Program-made: the position numbers and the translations under genes | The notes under the pieces: model-generated | Database searches by the model: none | Told to the model about the DNA's origin: nothing | What the model saw: only the letters and a program-made list of their open reading frames with translations | Part shown: piece after piece, positions 36,044 through 44,967 of the stretch | How positions within the stretch are numbered: position 1 is the stretch's first letter | Layout: every line of letters starts with the position of its first letter | NCBI RefSeq assembly: GCF_028401955.1 | Contig: NZ_JAQOTJ010000016.1 | Location: 1-64,000, forward strand | Source: Bacillus sp. BP-3 | GTDB lineage: Bacteria; Bacillota; Bacilli; Bacillales; Bacillaceae_G | DNA: 64,000 bases | Direction: 5' to 3'

Positions 36044-37468
36044 ATGGACACAAAAAAATGGGGTTTATGGATTTTAACAGCATTCGTTGTTGGAAATATG
36101 GTTGGTGGCGGCGTGTTTATGCTTCCAGCAAATTTAGCACAAGTATCAGGGCCAATGGGATCCACACTTGCATGGACAATTACCGGACTTGGTGTATTTA
36201 TGATTGCACTTGTGTTTGGAAACTTAGCAATGCGAAAGCCAAATTTAAAAGCAGGTCCACAAAGCTATGCCGAGGCAATGTTCACTTCACCAAAAGCTGG
36301 TAAAGTTGCTGGTTATAGCATGGCGTGGGGATATTGGGCGGCAAACTGGGCGGCAACAGCTTCTGTTATTATTTCATTTGCAGGATATTTATCTACGTTT
36401 TTCCCAGTTATGCAAAGTAAACAAATTTTGTTCACGACAAATGGTTTCTCGTTAGAACTAGGAAAAGCCTTAACATTTGCTGTATGTAGTATTATGCTGT
36501 GGGGCATTCAATATATTCTTTCTCAAAATATTGATCGTGCTGGTAATATGAACTTACTTGCAACTGTTGCAAAAATTATTGGCTTTACGATGTTTATTAT
36601 CATTACATTATTCATCTTTAATGCAGCGAATTTCGGCGATGGACAAACATTTATGAATGAGGCTGGAAAATCTATTCCATTAGGTGGGCAAATCAACGCT
36701 GCTGCTATCTCAACACTTTGGGCGTTCATTGGTATTGAATCAGCTGTTATGCTTTCAAACCGTGCAAAGTCACAGCGCGATGTAAAGAAAGCAACGATTT
36801 TCGGATTAGTCATTGCACTTCTTATTTATGTATCAATTACATTGTTAACGATGGGTGCTCTTCCGCAAGATGCGCTAAAAGGATCACAAAAACCATTGGT
36901 TGATGCATTAAGCATGGCGATCGGTAATAAAGGTGCATACATTATGGCATTTCTAGCACTTGTTTCTCTATTTGGTTCTACAGTAGGGTGGATTGTTGTA
37001 AGTGCAGAAGTTCCATATCAAGCAGCGAAAAGCGGACTATTCCCTGCTTTCTTTGGAAAAACAAATAAAAAAGGCAGCCCAACAAATTCATTGTTATTAA
37101 CAAATATCATGACACAAATTTTCTTATTCTCTACTATTTCTGGTTCAGTATCAGAAGCATATAACTTTGCAATTGTTGTCGCTACACTTGCGTATTTAAT
37201 TCCATATCTTGTTTCAACATTGTATCAATTAAAACTTATTATTACTGGTGAAACATATAATAACATGCAAGGCTCTCGCAAATTGGATGGAGTCGTCACA
37301 GTACTTGCTCTGATCTATTCCATTTGGGTTATCAAAACAGGAACTGCTGATATGAAAACTTTCTTCCTAGGAATCGGATTATTTGTATCTGGACTCATTC
37401 TTTATCCATTCATTATGAAAAATACCATTAAAAATAAACCAGATACACTTGATACAAAAGTCAGTTAA
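36044..37468 (+). CDS. APC-superfamily amino acid transporter, likely histidine-related
   Basis: A 474-residue, 12-TM protein of the basic amino acid/polyamine antiporter type (ArcD/LysP-like N terminus: WGLWILTAFVVGNMVGGGVFMLP, then GPMGSTLAWTITGLG). The family exchanges arginine, ornithine, lysine or histidine. The His-codon attenuator directly upstream argues that histidine, or a histidine-derived exchange, is the physiological substrate; that is inference. AAAAGGAG is upstream of the ATG. Confidence 0.88.
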   Translation: MDTKKWGLWILTAFVVGNMVGGGVFMLPANLAQVSGPMGSTLAWTITGLGVFMIALVFGNLAMRKPNLKAGPQSYAEAMFTSPKAGKVAGYSMAWGYWAANWAATASVIISFAGYLSTFFPVMQSKQILFTTNGFSLELGKALTFAVCSIMLWGIQYILSQNIDRAGNMNLLATVAKIIGFTMFIIITLFIFNAANFGDGQTFMNEAGKSIPLGGQINAAAISTLWAFIGIESAVMLSNRAKSQRDVKKATIFGLVIALLIYVSITLLTMGALPQDALKGSQKPLVDALSMAIGNKGAYIMAFLALVSLFGSTVGWIVVSAEVPYQAAKSGLFPAFFGKTNKKGSPTNSLLLTNIMTQIFLFSTISGSVSEAYNFAIVVATLAYLIPYLVSTLYQLKLIITGETYNNMQGSRKLDGVVTVLALIYSIWVIKTGTADMKTFFLGIGLFVSGLILYPFIMKNTIKNKPDTLDTKVS

Positions 37469-37470
37469 AT

Positions 37471-37508
37471 TCAAAAACACTAGCTCGTTAATGAGCTAGT
37501 GTTTTTGA
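37471..37508. terminator. Bidirectional terminator
   Basis: CAAAAACACTAGCTC pairs with GAGCTAGTGTTTTTG around GTTAAT. It ends the permease gene and lies 30 bases beyond the Firmicu-CTERM gene on the other strand. Confidence 0.9.
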
Positions 37509-37538
37509 TTAAAGTAATGTTACTTAGCCAGCATACAA

Positions 37539-38261
37539 CTAGTTTTTCCCTTTTAAAATACGATATGCTGCAAATCCAACGATTCCAAATCCAGCGATTG
37601 CAGAGAATTGCCATACTGTTGGTCCATTATCAATATAAATCCAGCCATCTCTGTCTGGAACCCAATCGATTGTATTTTTCGCTGGACAAACTTGTCCACT
37701 TACATTTGATTTTAATCCAAAACGAATTTCCCTTTGCTTATCTAATCCAAATTCTTTTAAAGGGACTCGGAATTCTACTTGCTTCTTGTTACTACTCACT
37801 GAAAGGGTTTGTTCTTGGTAGCTTCCTGCCGTCACTTTTACAGCATATTGATTTCCTTTCCCAACTTCTCCTACCCAGACAATTGGATAGCGATACTGCA
37901 TCATTTGGCATTTCCCATCAATGTCTACATATTCCCACTTCTCTTGCCCACCTTGTTTCGCATATGGAAATACAACATGAAATGTCCAACTATTTTTATG
38001 ATGTCCCGCTGATTGCCTCTCTACATATAAATATAAATATTCACCGTCTGAATAATATTTAACACCTGTAATATCTTCATGATTCATTCCACTTGGCGCA
38101 TCACCTTTTGGGTCCGAAACATACGGCATATTGTTCCAATCAGAAAAATCTCCGTCAATTGTAATAGGCGGTTTCTTAGCGGCTGCGAATACTTGTAGTT
38201 GTGCGATAATTAATACACATGCACTTACTAAAAAGGCCACAAGTAGTTTTCCATCTCTCAT
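37539..38261 (-). CDS. Firmicu-CTERM protein, substrate of XrtG
   Basis: A 240-residue protein with an N-terminal signal peptide (LLVAFLVSACVLIIAQLQVFAAAKK). A beta-sandwich body follows (PPITIDGDFSDWNNMPYV, typical of CBM9-like/DOMON domains). The C-terminal sorting signal has GPTVWQ, a hydrophobic span and a short basic tail (YRILKGKN). This matches the Firmicu-CTERM sorting signal described with exosortase XrtG. I set the start at ATG 38261, seven bases after GGAGGAGAG. It is the last gene of the five-gene exosortase operon and the obvious cargo. Confidence 0.88.
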   Translation of the reverse strand: MRDGKLLVAFLVSACVLIIAQLQVFAAAKKPPITIDGDFSDWNNMPYVSDPKGDAPSGMNHEDITGVKYYSDGEYLYLYVERQSAGHHKNSWTFHVVFPYAKQGGQEKWEYVDIDGKCQMMQYRYPIVWVGEVGKGNQYAVKVTAGSYQEQTLSVSSNKKQVEFRVPLKEFGLDKQREIRFGLKSNVSGQVCPAKNTIDWVPDRDGWIYIDNGPTVWQFSAIAGFGIVGFAAYRILKGKN

Positions 38262-38280
38262 AGTAGCTCTCCTCCATATA

Positions 38281-39636
38281 TCATTTATTACCGCCGCCAT
38301 TCATCCATTTTTTCAATTTAAAATAGAAGGAAAACTGTTTCTTTATTTTCTCACTAATTATCCGCATTTCTTCACTTAATGTGCGCGTATTCCAGTTTGC
38401 TCTCTCTTCCTTTGCGTTAATCGTTCCAGCAATACGGCAAAAGAAGACGAACATACGATAAAATGGAAGTAAAAATACCGTATATAGATGTTTACGCATA
38501 TATTTCTTTATCTTTGGCTGTGATTTCAAATACAATTTTGAAACAACATAAAACAACAACGAATTTGCTACATAGGCAAAGTAAAGAATCATATTTGCTG
38601 TTACAATTAAATACAATGGATAATCCAAAAACATTAAATATACGAGCGCAAAAATCCAAATCATTCTTGAAAAAATTAATGTATGATCTTTAATCATTGT
38701 ATAGCGAATGACATCTAAACTACCTCGCATTTTTTTCTTTAAAAATTTATTAAATAAAGCGGTAACTTCTATTCCCCCGCGTTGCCAGCGTTGCCTTTGC
38801 ATGTATAAACGGTCTACTGATTCAATTGGATCTACATAGAAAAAAGCGTCCTCGCATAATGCTACTTTTCCATTGTACATAAGACGAATTTGTGTTGTCA
38901 TATGCGTGTCTTCTCCAAGTGTTTCAATATTATACATTTGTGTTTTTGTTAATACCTCTTTTCGGAATGCTGAAAACGCTCCTGCTAATGTGAAAATAGA
39001 ATTGCGATTTGATTGGTAACCTCTACCTACTAAAAATGCTTCTACATACTCAAACAACTCACAGCGCTGTAATAATTTTAATAATGGTTTACTATTTTCT
39101 TGAATCAATTTCGGATTGATCATGACAACGCCAGTCATGGCCGCAATCTCTATATCTTGTTCAAATTTTCTTACTGTATGATAAACAGCTCTTGCATCAA
39201 GCATACCGTCTGAATCAATATTTAAAATGTACCTTCCACGTGAAAGGTATATTCCTTGATTCAAAGCTTGTGCTTTTCCCTGCGTTGATTTTATATATCT
39301 AATATTTAAAAACGGTTGCTCCATTTGAAATTGCTGAAACACTTCAAAAGATTCATCTTCTGATCCATTATCAATCAAAATAACCTGTATATTTTGCAAT
39401 GGATATTGTTGATCTGCAATTGACTGCAAACACTCCCTCAATGTTTTCTTAGAGTTATAAACAGGAATCAGAATCGTTACATATGGAAAAAAAGTCAATT
39501 CTGTCTCTTTCTTTCTGAAATAAGCACGCCAAACAACAATAGCACTTCCAAATCCAGTGAATAAATCAACAAGTAACGGAATAATGAGCCAAACGGTCCA
39601 AAAAAAGAATTCACGCAATAAAACATCCATCGTCAC
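38281..39636 (-). CDS. XrtG-associated family 2 glycosyltransferase
   Basis: A 451-residue membrane glycosyltransferase. A TM segment (about 10-32) precedes a GT2 domain with FPYVTILIPVYNSKKTLREC, ILIDNGSEDESF, DSDGMLDARA (DxD) and QRQRWQRGG (QxxRW processive-type motif). Four C-terminal TM segments follow. In described XrtG loci this enzyme (TIGR03111 type) is thought to glycosylate or prepare the exosortase product. GTG start overlaps the xrtG stop (GTGA). Confidence 0.9.
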   Translation of the reverse strand: MTMDVLLREFFFWTVWLIIPLLVDLFTGFGSAIVVWRAYFRKKETELTFFPYVTILIPVYNSKKTLRECLQSIADQQYPLQNIQVILIDNGSEDESFEVFQQFQMEQPFLNIRYIKSTQGKAQALNQGIYLSRGRYILNIDSDGMLDARAVYHTVRKFEQDIEIAAMTGVVMINPKLIQENSKPLLKLLQRCELFEYVEAFLVGRGYQSNRNSIFTLAGAFSAFRKEVLTKTQMYNIETLGEDTHMTTQIRLMYNGKVALCEDAFFYVDPIESVDRLYMQRQRWQRGGIEVTALFNKFLKKKMRGSLDVIRYTMIKDHTLIFSRMIWIFALVYLMFLDYPLYLIVTANMILYFAYVANSLLFYVVSKLYLKSQPKIKKYMRKHLYTVFLLPFYRMFVFFCRIAGTINAKEERANWNTRTLSEEMRIISEKIKKQFSFYFKLKKWMNGGGNK

Positions 39637-40217
39637 TTTAATTCACCTACTTTCTGATAGCGAATTTGAACAAGTGTAAATAATATATAATAAAGATATA
39701 CCGTTAAACCGAAGAAAAGAATGCGAGCAAATACCATATGAATAAGCTTGTAGGCGTCTGCTCCAAATATCTTTGTGGCAACAATAATGAATAATAGCCG
39801 CAAAATATTTGCGACAATTAAAAAGAATATACCAAAAATCGTTGAGAATACCTTTGTTTTTCGATTTCCAAACGGGAAAAACAGTACGAGAGATAGAAAA
39901 ACGAGTAACTCAATGCCGCCAGAGCATTCATAATTTAATACCATCGTTACAATCCCTTTTCCCGTTTCAATTGTTACGAATACCAGTTCACGATGCACAT
40001 CAAATACCGGAAATACGGCCGAAATCCACTCTAACACATAGGAATTCACAATGTTTGCGTATTTCTCAACGTAAGGCAGAAAGTATAGCATACAAACTGT
40101 AAAAAAACCTACGCTTCCTACTATAAAAGCAAAGAATCGTAATCCAATCCGTTGCATCATCCTATAACCGAAAATGCAAAGTACAATCAGTAGTATCCCA
40201 ATAATCATAAAGCTCAT
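39633..40217 (-). CDS. xrtG: Exosortase family protein XrtG
   Basis: A 194-residue integral membrane protein with about six TM segments. The exosortase/archaeosortase residues are all present: Cys98 in NYECSGG, Arg140 in NILRLLF and His160 in KLIHMVFAR. The enzyme is a transpeptidase-like cysteine protease that recognises a CTERM signal and processes or anchors it. It overlaps both neighbours by four bases. Gram-positive exosortases are rare and their chemistry has not been shown directly. Confidence 0.93.
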   Translation of the reverse strand: MSFMIIGILLIVLCIFGYRMMQRIGLRFFAFIVGSVGFFTVCMLYFLPYVEKYANIVNSYVLEWISAVFPVFDVHRELVFVTIETGKGIVTMVLNYECSGGIELLVFLSLVLFFPFGNRKTKVFSTIFGIFFLIVANILRLLFIIVATKIFGADAYKLIHMVFARILFFGLTVYLYYILFTLVQIRYQKVGELK

Positions 40218-42640
40218 GCTTCCCCCGCCCTTCTTCTATACATTGCATAGGATAAACTACAAATGATACAGAAAGCACTCACAGATAAAACAGCACCTTG
40301 CATCACATACGGGTACCCGACATGTACTTTCACATGTTTCGTCTTTATGTTCATAAATTGATTCATTTTTTCATATGTACCTTCTACTGTTTGGAAAGCA
40401 TCAATTGCTGCAACAGGAACAAGTATATTTACTTGTTCACTATCAACAATGACTTCATTATGATTTCGTTTTAAACGTACCGATACAACCTCTCTCTTTG
40501 GTAATGTGTAAGCTTTTAATTGCAACATATCCTCAAGAACTTGTAGTGTATCCCCATTTCTCGTTAAAAACGTATAATAAGGAATATTTAATGCCATAAA
40601 CATTACGTTTTCATTTTTTCTTTTAGCTAGGTAATTAAAAATCTGTTTATTCACATATAACTGTGATTCAGAATTAGTTATGTCACTAATAACATTTGTT
40701 CTCCAATCACTTGATTTTTTAGGAAATGGTTTTGTTTCTATTTTTTTACCTTTATAAAATAATTCCCCATACTGATCTTGCAACGCAATGGATTGAACAT
40801 TTACATTCAGAAATGATTCTGTCATTCCAGCTGTGTCAATTACCACTCTAACGTGATGATTAGCTAATTTTCCCACTAACTGTTCTGCTGCTTTTTTGTC
40901 TTTGTAATCTACGCCTGAAATGTAAACAACTTTATAATTTTTCAACTCGCTAAACGTGTAGTCATCAATTTTCATTCTGTCCCCTATTAATAATTGCGGG
41001 AACATATAAGTGATATTGGGCGCATATTTTCCAATTGCGATCCCCTCATATTGCACTTTTGTTCCAAAATTCCCTTCAATAGGATATTTATAAATATAAT
41101 TACTTGGTGTCTCCTTTAGTAACTCATATCCCACTCGCTTAGCCGATTCCTTCATTTCCTTAGGGTGTTTCACAAAGTTCTTCTTTAATACGAATGTATC
41201 CGCTCCTGTTTCTAGCGTACGATCAAATAGAATATCATAATATTCATGTTCTAATGCTGTATTAATTTGTACTAAATTTTGTGCCGTCGTTGCGCCTTGC
41301 CACGCCCAGCCATACACCTGGTCTTTTACCTTATTCTGTTTTCCATGATACGATAAATAATAACTTGGAAAAGAACCATACTCAGAGTTATCTAACATCG
41401 CGATACGCTGCGATGCTGTAAAAATGGCCACATCTAAATCTTCAGCTTGTCCTTTCGGAAATTCTTGGTTAAATCCAACTGTATAAAAAGAAACTCCTGA
41501 ATCAACAGCTAATAACAAAATAAACAACCACATGAAAGACTTCCGAAGATTTTTCCATAATAAAAAAGAGAACAAAATCATCACCATCGCCATAGCAGTA
41601 AAGCGGCGCATCCATAGCACTTGAACAAAAGGCATATTTTGCAGCAATGGTAACGCTAGTTTTGTTGTACCTATCATAATGAATAAGGCAACAGAAAATC
41701 CTGTTATCTGTTTTTTGGAACTAAAAAGTAAGCCAAATAAAGCGAGAACAGCAAATGAACAGCCAAAATAATAGATTTCGATATCATGAAAACGTAAAAA
41801 TGGATGTAGCGATACACTTAATGGATATGAGTGTAGTGCCATTACTTCTAAATTAGCCTCTCGGTCCATTCCAATAATGCCGCCATTTAATGCTGGAAAT
41901 AGCCAAAATCCAGATAAACCAATCCCTAATGCCGCATACGTGAGTACAATAAATTTATGAATCATCTCTTTATTTATAATTGAGTCGATAAGGCAAAATA
42001 AGAAGAAAGAAAGGCCGACCATCGCTGTTAACATCGGATGAATCAGCGTTATGATTGCCATTAAAATAGAAAGAATGAGGTACAATTGAAGTCTTTTCTC
42101 ACGTACTGCACGGTAAAATAGTAAAAATAGAAATGGTAATATTGATGTTATTGTGCAAAAAGGAACATTTCCTTCTGCAAATAAAATGCGAAGATTTTCT
42201 GGAACGAAGAACCATAGTATCCCAATAAAAAATGCTAGCCATTGTCGTTTTGTATACACTCCCCACAATAACCAGCCAAGTCCACCTATTATAAAAAGAA
42301 AAATATAAAATAATTGATACGCTGAAACCATATCCGTTGTGAACATTCGTAATACAGCTAAAATATAATAAGATAAAGGTGCCCAAAATCGAAATGGTTG
42401 AAATCCGTTATACCACTGTGCACTATAATTCACATACCAATGTCCTTTTTGAAATTCATCATATAGTAAATTTGCTTTATAAAAATGCCCATAAGTGTCC
42501 GACCCCCACGGATAACGCCCGAAGCGATTCACATACCATGACATAAGTAAAGCACATACTACTAATAAAGAAAGTTGAAAAAGAAAAAGAAACAGCCCAA
42601 CTCGTTTTCGTTGTTCAAACTTCATACTGCTTTTCCTCAC
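40214..42640 (-). CDS. Large XrtG-associated membrane protein
   Basis: An 808-residue protein with about 12 N-terminal TM segments (20-400). A large extracytoplasmic region of mixed alpha/beta character follows (about 400-770), then one C-terminal TM (775-797) and a basic tail. The N terminus (WYVNRFGRYPWGSDTYGHFYKANLLYDEF) resembles GT-C/YfhO-type lipid-linked-sugar transferases. The family is annotated as 6-pyruvoyl-tetrahydropterin synthase-related protein because of its fixed partner. It overlaps xrtG by four bases. It may transfer a sugar to the exosortase cargo; that is inference. Confidence 0.8.
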   Translation of the reverse strand: MRKSSMKFEQRKRVGLFLFLFQLSLLVVCALLMSWYVNRFGRYPWGSDTYGHFYKANLLYDEFQKGHWYVNYSAQWYNGFQPFRFWAPLSYYILAVLRMFTTDMVSAYQLFYIFLFIIGGLGWLLWGVYTKRQWLAFFIGILWFFVPENLRILFAEGNVPFCTITSILPFLFLLFYRAVREKRLQLYLILSILMAIITLIHPMLTAMVGLSFFLFCLIDSIINKEMIHKFIVLTYAALGIGLSGFWLFPALNGGIIGMDREANLEVMALHSYPLSVSLHPFLRFHDIEIYYFGCSFAVLALFGLLFSSKKQITGFSVALFIMIGTTKLALPLLQNMPFVQVLWMRRFTAMAMVMILFSFLLWKNLRKSFMWLFILLLAVDSGVSFYTVGFNQEFPKGQAEDLDVAIFTASQRIAMLDNSEYGSFPSYYLSYHGKQNKVKDQVYGWAWQGATTAQNLVQINTALEHEYYDILFDRTLETGADTFVLKKNFVKHPKEMKESAKRVGYELLKETPSNYIYKYPIEGNFGTKVQYEGIAIGKYAPNITYMFPQLLIGDRMKIDDYTFSELKNYKVVYISGVDYKDKKAAEQLVGKLANHHVRVVIDTAGMTESFLNVNVQSIALQDQYGELFYKGKKIETKPFPKKSSDWRTNVISDITNSESQLYVNKQIFNYLAKRKNENVMFMALNIPYYTFLTRNGDTLQVLEDMLQLKAYTLPKREVVSVRLKRNHNEVIVDSEQVNILVPVAAIDAFQTVEGTYEKMNQFMNIKTKHVKVHVGYPYVMQGAVLSVSAFCIICSLSYAMYRRRAGEA

Positions 42641-43002
42641 TATCCTCTCTGAATCACATATTGCCGCATTGGATTCTCATTAATTGTTAATTCCTCAAGC
42701 GGAACATCATGCTTCTGTAAACGCCCTGTCAAATCTTCAAAAAAAATTCGTCCAATTTGTTCCATCGTACAGTTTCTTCCTGCAAACCTTGGAGAATCAT
42801 TTAAGCACGTTCCTTGGTATTCATTTAAGTATTCTCCAATGACGTTTTCAATATGAGTAAAATGTAACTCTTCTTCTTTTTTATGTAAAATAAGTAATGT
42901 AATTTCCCATGTATGCGGATGTACATCTGATCTATTCCCATTAATAGACACATAATGCCTTGCGTTCAAATAAAAATGTAGACGATATTTTGTAATCATC
43001 AT
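42640..43002 (-). CDS. 6-pyruvoyl-tetrahydropterin synthase-related protein of the XrtG cluster
   Basis: A 120-residue protein of the PTPS/QueD fold. His residues in HFYLNARHYV and DVHPHTWEI stand where the zinc ligands of the family lie. The usual catalytic Cys is not clear, so a different substrate is likely. I start it at ATG 43002 (MMITKYRLHF) after GAAGGAG; the longer frame lacks a ribosome site. It shares one base with the next gene and leads the five-gene cluster. Confidence 0.78.
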   Translation of the reverse strand: MMITKYRLHFYLNARHYVSINGNRSDVHPHTWEITLLILHKKEEELHFTHIENVIGEYLNEYQGTCLNDSPRFAGRNCTMEQIGRIFFEDLTGRLQKHDVPLEELTINENPMRQYVIQRG

Positions 43003-43305
43003 AATTTCTCCTTCAACCATTTTGTAGCGTCCCTTCATACAGAACGAGTACATAGTATATAATGAAACACAAAGTAGCAAAAACTAAATATCAAACTTCC
43101 ATTTTTTACATATCCATTACATCAGAGCAGTTACAACAATAGTATTTCCCTTTCGACCTATGTAAAATTATCTCTTTTCTAAAACAGTAAAAAAGTCTGC
43201 TCCCATGCAGAACAAACCAAAACTTCCTATTTGTTTAATGGAAATAAAACATTTTATAATAAAGCTATAGCTATAACTAATCAGAAAAAGGTGACATTCC
43301 TACCA
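43003..43305. other. Divergent promoter region
   Basis: About 300 AT-rich bases between the XrtG operon and the cardiolipin synthase gene. A small TCTGCTCCCATGCAGA hairpin lies at about 43195-43210. No known operator was recognised. Confidence 0.4.
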
Positions 43306-44832
43306 ATGAAAAATCGTGTTCTGCAATTACTATTTGTTATTTCCATTTCAACTATTTTACTCATGCTATTAAACAGATCATCTATATCGTTATATACTTT
43401 CGCTGGAGTCGTATTCTTTATTACAGCTGTCGGTATTGCTTTCGTCATCTTTATTGAAAATCGATCTCCGCAAAGTACATTAGCTTGGTTTTTAGTATTA
43501 GCAATTCTCCCGATTTTTGGCGTATTTTTGTATTTATTATTTGGCCGAAGTAAATGGCGCCGAATAAAACATTTACATCGTTCCGAAGAACAAAGAAAGT
43601 TGTTCCGTGAAATTTTAGAAGGAAAACGATTGAAACAAGAAATACCATCGTCTCTAAATGAACACTCTGCCCATTTAACTACAATCATTCAAAAATTTGG
43701 CGGGGGCCCTATTGCTGATGAAACGACGACGAAATTATTAACAAATGGAGAAGAAACATTTACAGAAATTTTGTCTTCCATTCACGAAGCAAAGCACCAT
43801 ATTCATATTCAATATTACATTTATCGAGCTGATGAAATTGGAACAAGGATTCGAGATGCTTTAATCGAAAAAGCAAAAGAGGGTGTAATTGTCCGCTTTT
43901 TATTTGATGACCTCGGAAGCTATCCATTACGAAGCACCTTTTTGCAACCGATGAAGGATGCAGGAATCGAGGTAGTAGAATTCGATCCTGTCCTTTCTCC
44001 GTGGTTAATTGAAACTGTCAATTACCGGAATCACAGGAAAAGCATTATTATTGATGGTAAAATTGGTTTTACAGGTGGATTGAATGTTGGGGATGAATAT
44101 CTTGGGCGCTCTAAGAAATTTCCAATTTGGCGAGATAGTCATTTAAAACTTGAGGGGAAAGCATTATACAAACTACAAGCGCTCTTTTTAGAAGATTGGT
44201 TATACGCACTTAGTGGATTAAACAGCTATTCTTGGGAACCGTTTATGAAGAAAGAGTATTTCCCAGGGTCGACAGCTCAGACAGAAGGTGCTGTCCAAAT
44301 TGTCGCAAGTGGCCCAAGTGCAAATGACAAGACGATTCGAAATGCCCTGTTAGCAGCAATGACATCAGCGAAACGTTCTATTTGGATTGCAACGCCATAC
44401 TTTATTCCTGATCAAGAAACATTAACATTACTACGTTTAAGTGCAATCGCTGGAATCGATGTCCGCATCCTGTATCCTGGCATAAGCGATAGCGTGATAA
44501 GCGACCAAGCTTCTCAATCTTATTTTGCTCCGTTATTAGAAGCAGGTGTTTCTATTTATCGTTATAAAGATGGCTTTATGCATGCTAAAATTGTCTTAAT
44601 TGATGATGAAGTTGCAACAATTGGTACAGCAAATATGGACATTCGTAGTTTTGAACTGAATTATGAATTAATCGCTATGTTGTATAATTCACAGACTGTC
44701 CTTGATATTAAACGTGATTTTGAACAAGACTTTAAGGATTCTACAGAAATTCGTTGGGAAGTATTTCAAAGAAGAAGCCTTCGAAAAAGAATGCTTGAAT
44801 CACTAATGCGACTTATTTCACCGCTTTTATAA
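43306..44832 (+). CDS. cls: Cardiolipin synthase
   Basis: A 508-residue enzyme. Two N-terminal TM segments, then the PLDc_N region (NRSPQSTLAWFLVLAILPIFGVFLYLLFG) and two phospholipase D domains with HKD motifs: NHRKSIIIDGKIGFTGGLN and HAKIVLIDDEVATIGTANMD. It condenses two phosphatidylglycerols to cardiolipin. I set the start at ATG 43306 (MKNRVLQLL) because the family starts with this TM segment. The frame is open upstream to a TTG at 43231. The stop codon is part of a family A repeat fragment. Confidence 0.93.
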   Translation: MKNRVLQLLFVISISTILLMLLNRSSISLYTFAGVVFFITAVGIAFVIFIENRSPQSTLAWFLVLAILPIFGVFLYLLFGRSKWRRIKHLHRSEEQRKLFREILEGKRLKQEIPSSLNEHSAHLTTIIQKFGGGPIADETTTKLLTNGEETFTEILSSIHEAKHHIHIQYYIYRADEIGTRIRDALIEKAKEGVIVRFLFDDLGSYPLRSTFLQPMKDAGIEVVEFDPVLSPWLIETVNYRNHRKSIIIDGKIGFTGGLNVGDEYLGRSKKFPIWRDSHLKLEGKALYKLQALFLEDWLYALSGLNSYSWEPFMKKEYFPGSTAQTEGAVQIVASGPSANDKTIRNALLAAMTSAKRSIWIATPYFIPDQETLTLLRLSAIAGIDVRILYPGISDSVISDQASQSYFAPLLEAGVSIYRYKDGFMHAKIVLIDDEVATIGTANMDIRSFELNYELIAMLYNSQTVLDIKRDFEQDFKDSTEIRWEVFQRRSLRKRMLESLMRLISPLL

Positions 44833-44852
44833 AGTGAAACTCCCATCGGTGT
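44829..44852 (+). repeat. Fragment of repeat family A at the cls stop codon
   Basis: ATAAAGTGAAACTCCCATCGGTG matches the family A left end. The TAA of ATAAAG is the cls stop codon, exactly as in the copies at 55617 and 63533. Confidence 0.65.
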
Positions 44853-44861
44853 TTATAAGGT

Positions 44862-44890
44862 AACATCTTCCAAGTTGGAAGATGTTTTTT
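44862..44890 (+). terminator. Terminator of cls
   Basis: AACATCTTCC pairs with GGAAGATGTT around AAGTT, followed by TTTT. Confidence 0.88.
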
Positions 44891-44967
44891 CTTTGCTTCA
44901 CTTATGAAAACACGTTATCATAAGAAGGATTGTTTACTTTATGAAAATAATGTTAGGTGGGAAATAC

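Noticed and set aside
37499-38062. A 187-codon plus-strand frame
   Set aside because: It lies opposite the Firmicu-CTERM gene, which has the signal peptide, sorting signal and ribosome site.
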